Source: Paralithodes platypus (lineage: Eukaryota; Arthropoda; Malacostraca; Decapoda; Lithodidae). Taken from it: a stretch of 64,000 nucleotides of DNA. The position numbers and the translations under genes were made by a program. The stretch is taken from positions 47,373,274-47,437,273 of the forward strand of contig CM064518.1 of assembly GCA_032716605.1 (NCBI GenBank). Reading direction: 5' to 3'. Each line of letters begins with the position of its first letter. The stretch's first letter is position 1. The notes under the pieces were generated by a model. That model did not search any database. It was not told where the DNA came from and saw only the letters and a list, made by a program, of their open reading frames with translations. Positions 55,328 through 64,000 of this stretch are shown here, piece by piece.

Positions 55328-55909
55328 ATGATAATATTGGTTAGATAATCTATGGGAATACATGTTAGGTTACCATAAACGCTAAACATACATACAGTAT
55401 ATGGCGCCTTAAGAAGTTGTTCCACGGTGTTTATAGGCGAAGAATAAGACTAGTAACCTCACCCATGCACAATTACACTGCACAGAAAATCGTCATTATT
55501 CAAGCATTGTCAATAATTCGAGTGGCTACTTACTTGTATCTAGTCCTGAATTTCATCCTATTTCTTTACTAACTTTCAATTAGCTTCTACTGAGCTCTGA
55601 AATCAATTGATCGCGTTAGTAAGAGGTTAAATAGCATATGACGGCACCCGCCCTCTGAACAGCTGAAACATCTGAATATCGGTGACCAGTACAAATTAGC
55701 TACCATAGACATAGCCCAGATAAACTTTAAGACATAAACAGGCTACGTAATTAAAGTTTTTGGTAGTTGCAGGTGCTTGAGGGTGGAGATGCCGTTGTAG
55801 GGACGAGAGCGGCGGACGGGAGACTGTAACACTGATAATGAGGCTACAGATAAGCTGAATCAGGCCTCAAAACCAGCGTTCGTCCCCCGCCCGCCAGATA
55901 TCATACGCA
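55328..55909. other. Unassigned sequence
   Basis: No gene seen. Confidence 0.45.
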
Positions 55910-57620
55910 GGGAAGGTGTCGGGAGCAGGGGAGGAACCACACGCTGGGGAGGTACCATACACAGGGGAGGAACCGTGCGCAAGGGAGGATCCACACGCAG
56001 GGGAGGTACCATGCACAGGGGAGGAACCATACGCAGGGAAGGCTTCTTACGATCACGCTCAGAAAGGAACCTTACGCACGAAAGACCTCGTGTGATCACA
56101 CTCAGGGAGGAATCATATGCAAGGGATGACCTGTATGCAGGGAAAAGATCGCACTCTGGGGGAAGTCACATGCAGGGGAAGATCTGTATGCAGAGAAAGG
56201 ATCACACTCGGGGAGGAAACGTTCGCAAGGGAAGAGCTGTTTGCAAAGAGATCACATTGTACGCTATAGTGGGGAAATTGATGAGAAGGTACTGCAGGGC
56301 AGCAAACATACTCAATACAGGAATCATATAGAGGGGAGGAATCATATACGGGGGAGGAATCTTATACAGGGGAGGAATCATATACAGGGAGGAATTCTAT
56401 ACAGGGAGGAATTCTATACAGGGAGGGATCATACACACGGGAGGGATCATATACAGGGGAGGAATCATACACAGGGGAGGAATCATACACAGGGGAGGAA
56501 TCATATACAGGGGAGGAGTCATACACAGGGAAGGAATCATATGCAGGGGAGGAGTCATATGCAGGGGAGGAGTCATACACAGGGAAGGAATCATATGCAG
56601 GGGAGGAGTCATACACAGGGAAGGAATCATACACAGGGGAGGAATCATACACAGGGGAGGAATCATATACAGGGGAGGAATCATATGCAGGGGAGGAATC
56701 ATACACAGGGGAGGAATCATACACAGGGGAGGAATCATATGCAGGGGAGGAATCATACACAGGGGAGGAGTCATACACAGGGAAGGAATCATATGCAGGG
56801 GAGGAGTCATATGCAGGGGAGGAGTCATACACAGGGAAGGAATCATATGCAGGGGAGGAGTCATACACAGGGAAGGAATCATACACAGGGGAGGAATCAT
56901 ACACAGGGGAGGAATCATATACAGGGGAGGAATCATATGCAGGGGAGGAATCATACACAGGGGAGGAATCATACACAGGGGAGGAATCATATGCAGGGGA
57001 GGAATCATACACAGGGGAGGAATCATATACAGGGGAGGAATCATATACAGGGGAGGAATCATATGCAGGGGAGGAATCATATGCAGGGGAGGAATCATAT
57101 ACAGGGGAGGAATCATATGTAGGGGAGGAATCATATACAGGGGAGGAATCATATACAGGGGAGGAATCATATGCAGGGGAGGAATCATACACAGGGGAGG
57201 AATCATACACAGGGGAGGAATCATACACAGGGGAGGAATCATATACAGGGGAGGAATCATATGCAGGGGAGGAATCATATGTAGGGGAGGAATCATACAC
57301 AGGGGAGGAATCATACACAGGGGAGGAATCATACACAGGGGAGGAATCATACACAGGGGAGGAATCATACACGGGAGGAATCATATACAGGGGAGGAATC
57401 ATATGCAGGGGAGGAATCATATGTAGGGGAGGAGTTATACACAGGGAAGGAATCATATGCAGGGGAGGAATCATATGCAGGGGAGGACTCATATGCAGGG
57501 GAGGAGTTATACACAGGGAAGGAATCATATGCAGGGGAGGAATCATATGCAGGGGAGGAATCACATACAGTGAGGAATCATATGCAGGGGAGGAATTCTA
57601 TACAGGGGAGGAATCATAAA
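55910..57620. repeat. 18-bp minisatellite, about 80 units
   Basis: Units of AGGGGAGGAATCATACAC type with ATGC/ATAC variants and 15-bp or 18-bp spacing. At 55910-56260 units are more diverged. Because 18 bp is a multiple of 3, both strands stay open: 56241-57122 (+, 293 codons, repeats of GRNHTQ), 56362-57564 and 56397-57368 (-). These frames are repeat by-products. Confidence 0.97.
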
Positions 57621-58262
57621 GGATGACTCGATTATACGGAAAAGGATTGATATTTTCCAGTTCGTTAAGTATTGGTTAGTCTGTCTTCATATAACGTTAA
57701 TATTTGTACTGTCTCATGTCATGTGTATCTGTCTAATGAAAAACACGCGTGGCTGAGATCAATGTGTTAATTTTGTTTGTAAATTACAAGAGGTGAACTA
57801 AGTAAAATCGTCTATAGACATGGTGACGAGAAAAGTATAGATTATCCTAACTGAAAGACTGAATAAATATACTGTACATTGAAATAGTTAGGTCTAAACC
57901 ATAATAAACAAATATTGTAGAACTGTAAATGATGATACTGTCAGGATACCTCTCCCAACTATAAATGAACTGACAAATTAAACTGCCATAAAAATAGAAC
58001 TATCAATGTACTGAATAAATGAAATCACCCTAAATGGAGCTGTGCATGACCATCCCTTAAGTGTGTGGCACCCAGCACCATTCATGTAGCACGAGCGCCC
58101 TGCAAGTGCCGATGACGCAACCCACATTATGACGTCACAGTGGCCTTGTGACGTCATACTCTCTCGTCAAGCTCCGCCCCTCTCGTGATGTCACCGAGTC
58201 ACCGATAGTCTCCCAAGATGGTAGTAGAATAAAACAGAAAGATATAGCTCTAACAGAACATA
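57621..58262. other. Spacer with CRE-like motifs
   Basis: 58100-58190 holds several TGACGTCA-type motifs. See separate entry. No coding evidence. Confidence 0.45.
58086..58203. promoter_or_regulatory. Cluster of CRE-like motifs
   Basis: ATGACGTCAC (58129), GTGACGTCAT (58147) and GTGATGTCAC, with CCGCCCC between them, are cyclic-AMP-response-element type. Function is not shown by sequence alone. Confidence 0.35.
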
Positions 58263-58544
58263 TTAACCCCTTGAGGATTATGACGTGTTTTGGCAGTTTA
58301 TCCTGGCTATTATTAGACGATTGTATTATGATTAGGAAAGGTTTATGGAAGTCAGAGGGTTAATGGAGCTAGTCTTTATCTTTATATTCTATATTTTATT
58401 AATTTCACCACAACACCAAACACCTCCAATGAAATTAATGAAAGCATATACTGTATACCCACAAATCCTTCCTAAGCTGTACACAATCGTCTAATGATAG
58501 CCAGAATAAACTGTCAAAACGTGTCATGATCCTCAAAGGGTTAA
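58263..58544. repeat. Family B repeat carrying a SINE-1 tail
   Basis: TTAACCCCTTGAGGATTATG to CATGATCCTCAAAGGGTTAA. The core is split at about 58388-58450 by a reversed SINE-1 tail (TTAATTTCACCACAACACC, AATGAAATTAATGAAAGC). Confidence 0.85.
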
Positions 58545-59247
58545 ATTGCCTCTTTCATAACAGTAACATATAGATGATTATATCCAATGAAGAAACTTAT
58601 TCCATAGTCTTTTGATAGATTTTCTAATTTATGAAAATATCCAATGAATTCCTCTTTCATTTCTTTGCAATCCAACCTAAAGTAGATTAACGTAGTGACT
58701 CTTAATTTAAATGAGTGCGGCAGCTAATGATCTCCCACGATGTAACTTAATCCATACGCTTAGTTTTGGATAGTATAAACAACCCTTTCTCTGAGTAGAG
58801 CGTATTTAATTATTCACTAAATCCTCAAGCCTTAACTATTTCTGCCATACCCAACTAAGCAAAATTGGTATCTTTGAATATGTGAGGCAGCTAATGTGAC
58901 CCCATGAAGTCACTGAATCCCAGGTCTTTGGGTTTGTTAGGAGTGCAAATAATGTGTATGTATAGTTCCAAGTGATATCTACCGAATGTCCTTTCTAAAA
59001 GACCAAACTAAATCAAATTGCAGTCTCTGAATATAATCGCAAGAAGCCAGTGCCGATCCCTAGCTATCGTTTTGGTTAAGAGTACAAATATCTTACATCT
59101 AGTTATAAGAATCTGACTGTTGGTTTATGTAGTCCAGAAATCGTGAACCCTCCCCTCTGTAACTAAAAGGGTTAGAGTAAATGGTGTGTAAATGTCCACA
59201 CCTATTCACTGGCTGACTTTTCCCAAATGGTAGAAATGTTAGCTGGA
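58545..59247. other. AT-rich unassigned sequence
   Basis: No feature identified other than the candidate exons beyond it. Confidence 0.45.
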
Positions 59248-59427
59248 TTACTCTTGTCGTTTGTGAGTTATAAAGGTTAATGTGTAAGAGTTTTGGCCTA
59301 CTTTCTTGGAACAGGGTATAACCAAGACCACCTCTACATGTGTAGAGATGGTCTTGGCATAACCCTGGTGATCCATATGGGACTTGAACGGATAAATTCC
59401 TACCCAATGCCCGTTTTCTTTCTCTCC
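59248..59427 (-). CDS. Candidate last exon of a - strand gene
   Basis: If spliced from the exon at 59559-59643 the frame continues in phase: GEKENGHWVGIYPFKSH, MDHQGYAKTISTHVEVV, up to THKRQE and stop at 59248. The acceptor is TATTGCAG with a weak pyrimidine tract; the intron would be 131 bp. No family recognised. An overlapping - strand frame (59099-59491) is also open for 130 codons, so the exact exon is uncertain. Confidence 0.35.
   Translation of the reverse strand, partial: GEKENGHWVGIYPFKSHMDHQGYAKTISTHVEVVLVIPCSKKVGQNSYTLTFITHKRQE
59322..59357. repeat. 36-bp near-perfect palindrome
   Basis: CCAAGACCACCTCTACA and TGTAGAGATGGTCTTGG around a short centre. One mismatch. Confidence 0.8.
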
Positions 59428-59466
59428 CTGCAATACCCAGTTCTCCGCTGCTCAGACCGTCCCCTC

Positions 59467-59515
59467 CTCTGACGTCACACCACCACAACACCCCGCCCCC
59501 TCCTCTGACGTCACA
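59467..59515. promoter_or_regulatory. Two TGACGTCA CRE-like motifs
   Basis: CTCTGACGTCACACC and CTCTGACGTCACATC, 41 bp apart, with CCCCGCCCCC between them. They fall in the intron of the candidate gene on the - strand. Confidence 0.35.
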
Positions 59516-59558
59516 TCACAACACGCCGCAGTTGCTAGGCACCCACCACCACTCTTAC

Positions 59559-59643
59559 CTTATAAGGGCGTACTGGTGGGTAGGCTGGCACCTCCCGATG
59601 GTTTCCCGTCAACAGGCACTTTTTGTAGGGTTGAGCGTGGGAT
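59559..59643 (-). CDS. Candidate internal exon of a - strand gene
   Basis: Strong splice signals: acceptor TTTTGTTTTCTTCCCACAG (ending at 59644) and donor AAG|GTAAGAG. The 85-bp exon is one base plus 28 codons, in the one open frame of three: SHAQPYKKCLLTGNHREV, then PAYPPVRPYK. No domain recognised. The preceding exon was not found. Confidence 0.45.
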
Positions 59644-59918
59644 CTGTGGGAAGAAAACAAAACAGGTAGGGATCGGGAAAACCTGGGTAAATTGTGTTGA
59701 ATGTTACATAAGGTTAGCTTTGAAATTATATATTATTATATACAGTTATTTATTCATTTCTTTATATATTTATTCAATTGCAAGCTAATTGTTTTCAGCT
59801 ACTATTATGATACTCCAACTCGACTATTAAATTCAAGATTATTTATTAAAGAGTATATAGCTAAAGTGTGAGCACATAATAACAACAGTACGATAATAAC
59901 AATACACAAAAAGTGTGA
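59644..59918. other. AT-rich unassigned sequence
   Basis: No feature identified. Confidence 0.4.
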
Positions 59919-59994
59919 ATGTATTTGAAGCATTATTCCTTCAGCACTGTAATAATGTATTTGAAGCATTATTCCTTCAGCACTGTAATAATGT
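59919..59994. repeat. 36-bp tandem duplication
   Basis: GTATTTGAAGCATTATTCC..CAGCACTGTAATAAT twice. Confidence 0.95.
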
Positions 59995-60270
59995 ATATAC
60001 TTTAAACCTGGGTGTTGACGTTGTACCCCCTCTGAAATGTGTACATGTTGATGAACTTTTGATTTCGTTAATTCTGATATATGGAATTCAGAACACCAAA
60101 TAGCGAAGATTCCCAAGAGCCTATCGAAATCCACCTAGTTGGAGGAGTACGCATTTGTTTTTGTAGATTTTTTAAAGAGACAATAGTTAGAGGAAGGAAA
60201 AACAAAGACAAAACAATTTAAATATAATATGTAACTGTGCTGACCGTGCGTTATAGGTATTATATCGTAG

Positions 60271-60490
60271 TTAACCCTTTCAAGATCCGCTTACGCATTT
60301 ATTTTCTGTTTTCTGGCTATTATTACTCGATTTTATTCAGATTAGGAAGGGTATATGGAAGTCAGAGGACTAATTGAGATGCGGTAGTCTTTACCCTTTT
60401 AATTTCCACAGATCCTTCCTAAGCTATATAAAATCGTCTAATGAGAGACAGAATTTATTGTCCAAATGCATCATAATCTTCAAATAGTTA
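60271..60490. repeat. Family B repeat, CATAATCTTC subfamily
   Basis: TTAACCCTTTCAAGATCCGC to GCATCATAATCTTCAAATAG. Confidence 0.85.
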
Positions 60491-60616
60491 CTTAGGGAAC
60501 AGTATTTTGTTCCAGTAAAGAGAAATTCAGTTGTTTGCTACAGATTCCCAAGTGTGCAAATTTGGATTTCGGAGGGAATGAAAGGACGATGTAACAATAA
60601 TACTATATACCATTTT

Positions 60617-60843
60617 GGATATCAGAGTGAATGGAAAGACTATATAACAATACATATATCAGAGTGAATGGAAAGACTATATAACAATACATATATCAGA
60701 GTGAATGGAAAGACTATATAACAATACATATATCAGAGTGAATGGAAAGACTATATAACAATACATATATCAGAGTGAATGGAAAGACTATATAACAATA
60801 CATATATCAGAGTGAATGGAAAGACTATATAACAATACATATA
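60617..60843. repeat. 37-bp tandem repeat, 6 units
   Basis: ATATATCAGAGTGAATGGAA and AGACTATATAACAATAC. Confidence 0.95.
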
Positions 60844-61366
60844 TATATAAGAGTACTGTTGTTGTATTGTGTGTGTGTGTGTTTGTGTGTGTGTGATGTC
60901 ATAACGAGTGAAATTGAGTATTTTTAACAATTGACGATATTGATTGTTTAGTATGCTGCTTTAAGCGAACCAGTAATTCAGCGAGATGTGATGCACTCTT
61001 ATATAAATACACTTACATACACACACACGTATTTGCTAAAGAGACTAAAATCACCTTTTGATAGCTATAATATAAGATTAATAAATTATCATAATGGGAG
61101 TATTAGCTGGAATGGTTATTAAGCCTATTGTGTGTGATCAACTCTCTGAACTGAAATATAGCGTCAGCCGAGTGATAAAGTTAAGGAAAATCGCAATTAA
61201 CACATTTGAGCATCAATTAATTTATGGTTGACGATTGTTGAGCGTTCATGTTAATGCTTTTAAATAATGGTTTTCATGGTGAATAGTTAAATAGTTGTGT
61301 CCATGCTGAATTATTCTAATAGATGGTGGAGCCTCCAATTTGACGGATAATAAAGATTACTATTTT
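60844..61366. other. Unassigned sequence
   Basis: GT repeat at 60868-60892. No gene. Confidence 0.45.
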
Positions 61367-61560
61367 AATCAGGTGACGCATATTTACGTTTTATTTTGAC
61401 TACCTCCAGACGTTTGTATGTAACTTAGGAAGGACCATTAGAGTTAGATGGGCATTTACGATATTTTTAACCCACAGTCTCCTACAGGTCCCTCCTAAGC
61501 TGAGTAAAATCTCCTGACAGTTATATAAAATACCCATTGTAAGGTTGAATGGCTTAAGAT
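61367..61560. repeat. Family B-like repeat, strongly diverged
   Basis: GGTGACGCATATTTACG and AACTTAGGAAGGACC with CAGGTCCCTCCTAAGCTGAG. Confidence 0.55.
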
Positions 61561-61644
61561 TGACTGATTCCATGGTTGACCGTCCATGTTGACTAATTAT
61601 TGATGATGGTAAAACTTCCAATTTCACTGATCCATGGTTGATCC

Positions 61645-61860
61645 TTAACCCATTCTGTACCGGCGACGTCTTTCGTATTATATTCTAGCTATATTTAGAC
61701 TGATTTTGTGCAGCTTAAGAAGGATCTGTGGTAGTAAAAAGGATTAATCGAGATATTTCGAAGCCTGATCATTGCTTGAGGCCCTTTGTAAACTGAATAG
61801 AATCGTCCAACAGTAACCAGCATAAAATTATAAGGACGGCACCGGTACTGAAGGAGTTAA
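61645..61860. repeat. Family B palindromic repeat
   Basis: TTAACCCATTCTGTACCGGC to GGCACCGGTACTGAAGGAG and TTAA. Confidence 0.9.
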
Positions 61861-62330
61861 TGTTGACTAAGGATTCATTATTCAACATCAATGGTACACT
61901 TGGATGCCACAGTCTCTTCTAGCCCACTTATTAGAATTCGTGAATCCCCTACCGGTATGCGTTTCTTTGTGCAATTATAACTATCTAGATTGATTTTTGG
62001 ATAGAACATGCATTTAATTAAATAGTGTATATACAGTATATTAGTATTCTTGTTGATGTATAGACAATTGTATTCATAAATTCGCTTCCAGAGATATACT
62101 TCCATAAATAGAAATAGGTGAAGTCCAGGATTATTTACGAGTGGGCCAGAGACTATGGCATCCGAGTGTACACTGTTTCTTGAAATTGTGCTAGCCTCCA
62201 TAATGGCACTTAATCGAGCCTATTGCAACTTTGTGCTATATCAAATGTGGCTACTGTATGTAATGATGAGATTTGATATCCACTATTCGATAAATGGATA
62301 TCAATCGTAGTCATGTACTTTACCTTAAAC
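61861..62330. other. Unassigned sequence
   Basis: 62096-62130 resembles 33697-33733. No gene. Confidence 0.4.
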
Positions 62331-62461
62331 TGTCTTGGTGGTGCAATGGTTAGTGTTTAAAATCTGTATATGGTATCCCAGGTTCGAATCCCGGGAGGAT
62401 CAAATGCTTTCATTAATTTCATTGGGAGGTGTTTGGTGTTAAGAGTGAAATTAATTAATTA
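62331..62461 (+). mobile_element. SINE-1, tRNA-derived, fullest copy
   Basis: TCTTGGTGGTGCAATGGTTA fits an A box and CAGGTTCGAATCCCGGGAGG a B box. The tail AAATGCTTTCATTAATTTC...AAGAGTGAAATTAATTAA follows. The body does not fold as a full tRNA. Confidence 0.8.
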
Positions 62462-62994
62462 GATTATTTATAAGATCTCAACTATTCATACGTTGCACTT
62501 GTACATACACAAGTGTGGTTTTTGTACGAGATAAATACTTGTAAGGAAAGGTGTTGTGATTTTGAATAGTAGTTTGAAAACATAGTATTACTTTAAGCTA
62601 TTTTTACTTGGATAAAACAAAAATAAGTAAATATAATCAAGCATTATTTACCTAGGCCCTATTTGTAATGCAATTATATTATTGTCATAGTGATTGGTAT
62701 GTTAAATCACATCGTTAAATATTGTCAATATTAGGATTAATTTGTGGAAATTACATCACAATCAGCTTAGCAACAAAACAAAAATCGTGAAATACACAAT
62801 GACATAAATTCCTAAATGATCAAATTAGCCTATTCCTACATGAAATAGATTCGTATTACAATATAAAAAAAAAAATTATTTTCATCGTGTGGAGATAATT
62901 TTCTCTAAGATAATGTGTACTTCTGTCTCCGAGATTTCAACGCGTTCAGAAAATGTTACGATTGCAGTGATCTAAGTGAGTCAATAAACGTCGC
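62462..62994. other. AT-rich unassigned sequence
   Basis: No feature identified. Confidence 0.45.
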
Positions 62995-63208
62995 TTAACC
63001 CATTCAATACCAGTGCCGTCTTTTTAACTTTATTCTGGCAACCATTAAACGATTTTATTCAGTTTAAAAAAAGGTCTCCAGCAATTAACAGGCTTCGAAC
63101 TATCTTAATTAACCCTCTTTACTACCACAGATCCTTCTTAAGCTGCACAAAATCATCTAAATGCAGCTAGAATTAAATTAAAACGACGTCGCTGGTACAG
63201 AGGGGGTA
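62995..63208. repeat. Family B palindromic repeat
   Basis: TTAACCCATTCAATACCAGT to GACGTCGCTGGTACAGAGGG. Confidence 0.9.
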
Positions 63209-63576
63209 AAATATATACTATGATAGGGAGGTGCCATGCCTTGCTTAGTCTACGAAATTACTCTTAACAAAACAAATGTATTATATAATTTTTCCTGTGT
63301 GTCCATTTTGAGGTCTTTCGGAAGCTCAATGCCAGAATACATCTCCACTAATCTGTCACTGGTCGCACTTCTTTTATGTAATCTCAAGGTATCCGTCCAC
63401 GTAGCAAGTTAATTATTGAAGTTATAGTAAAATGCATCAGTGGGTGTGTTTATAATATGGAGCTCCGTTTACTGGATAGAGGGTTACACTTGTATAGTCA
63501 TGACTTTTCACTTCATTTACTAAAGTCCGAGTGCAATACTTAGAAATACATAATCACTGCAGTTTGCATGATCACA
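63209..63576. other. Unassigned sequence
   Basis: No feature identified. Confidence 0.4.
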
Positions 63577-63954
63577 TTAAGTAGTTGCACATATGCGCAA
63601 GCCACTACAACGTAACACTAGAGTGAACAATTTTCTGGAGGTATTCACTGAACCCGCGAAAGAAGCAGTCGTTGGATCAGGTGGGCACATGGCTTGAGGC
63701 TTTTTCAGGTGCTCACAACAGATCCTACTCTTGCAGAGGTGAGCGGGACACTGGGTTAGCAAGGCATGGCGGCAACACTTTATAGGGGGCGAATGAGTGG
63801 GTTTTCCCTGGGCCGGCCTCAGCCTGGCATCCATGGCTCCCTCCTCCACCTCCTCCCCGTCCCCTCCACCTCTGTCCCTCCCACCTTTGGATCGGTATCT
63901 AGTGATGACAAATATGTTGTTTACATGTGGTATGCTGCAGTCTTGAGGTGACAC
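63577..63954 (-). CDS. Possible coding exon, Cys-rich
   Basis: Open frame of 125 codons ending at a stop. It holds RDRGGGDGEEVEEG, then a Cys-rich part IKCCRHALLTQCPAHLCKSRI with two more Cys downstream (CCEHLKK, MCPPD). A plausible acceptor CATCACTAG lies near 63903. The + strand of the same DNA is also partly open, and no family is recognised. Confidence 0.3.
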   Translation of the reverse strand: MSPQDCSIPHVNNIFVITRYRSKGGRDRGGGDGEEVEEGAMDARLRPAQGKPTHSPPIKCCRHALLTQCPAHLCKSRICCEHLKKPQAMCPPDPTTASFAGSVNTSRKLFTLVLRCSGLRICATT

Positions 63955-64000
63955 CTAGCTATGTGGTATGGTGAGGATATCTGAGGCTAGTGGTAATGAT

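Noticed and set aside
56241..57564. Large repeat-protein genes on both strands
   Set aside because: Frames follow from an 18-bp unit. No start context, splice or transcript evidence.
62331..62461. tRNA gene at the A and B boxes
   Set aside because: The body cannot fold as a full tRNA, and tails recur at 24100, 38024 and 58388, so it is a SINE.

Overview
This is a repeat-dense, intron-rich eukaryotic nuclear window. The protein families, the tRNA-derived SINEs and the density of micro- and minisatellites suggest an arthropod, probably a decapod crustacean. The taxon is an inference: no marker gene settles it. There is no sign of bacterial, organellar or viral organisation.

The one gene I can assemble with confidence is an NR2E-group (tailless / dissatisfaction / PNR type) nuclear receptor on the + strand. 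Six exons lie at 9056-9151, 36512-36818, 37559-37785, 38094-38323, 39204-39327 and 39668-39954. All five splice junctions keep reading frame, giving about 422 residues from inside the second zinc finger to a stop at 39952-39954. The exon for the first zinc finger is not in the window. A 27.4 kb intron separates the zinc-finger exon from the hinge and ligand-binding exons and carries most of the repeats. A broken second copy of the zinc-finger exon lies exactly 1500 bp downstream of the first. A weaker candidate on the - strand has two phase-compatible exons (59559-59643 and 59248-59427).

Mobile elements make up most of the rest. Two copies of a non-LTR retrotransposon with a C-terminal restriction-like-endonuclease signature lie at 9282-10499 and 10822-14412, with (AGT)n microsatellites at their edges. 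A LINE with an open RT frame (28708-30080) sits in an older repeat with an 11-bp target duplication. Further LINE fragments lie at 7019-7936, 31382-31790 and 43421-44230, with several short 3' tails.

Short non-autonomous families recur; the names are mine. Family A: about 350-400 bp, TTAAGGGG...CCCCTTAA ends, internal CTCCATCAAGCTTAA and CTCGCTATCGCTCGCCAGG blocks. Family B: about 210-220 bp, near-palindromic, TTAACCC...GGGTTAA ends, about 28 copies or fragments. Family C: palindromic, with ends like GTTGCCCACATAAG. Family D: about 110-135 bp. Family E: a foldback sharing a block with A. Family G: short, tandem, of unknown origin. SINE-1, -2, -3 and -4 are tRNA-derived.

Layout: 0-3.5 kb, A, D and LINE fragments; 3.5-8.3 kb, 483-bp satellite; 8.4-9.05 kb, minisatellite running into the receptor exon; 9.3-14.4 kb, retrotransposons; 15.35-17.26 kb, 28-bp minisatellite grown from the end of family A; 17-36 kb, mixed repeats and the 28.7 kb LINE; 36.5-40 kb, receptor exons; 40-49 kb, A/B/LINE repeats, a 412-bp array and a 63-bp array; 49-64 kb, dispersed repeats, an 18-bp minisatellite (55.9-57.6 kb), CRE-like motif clusters and the - strand candidate exons.
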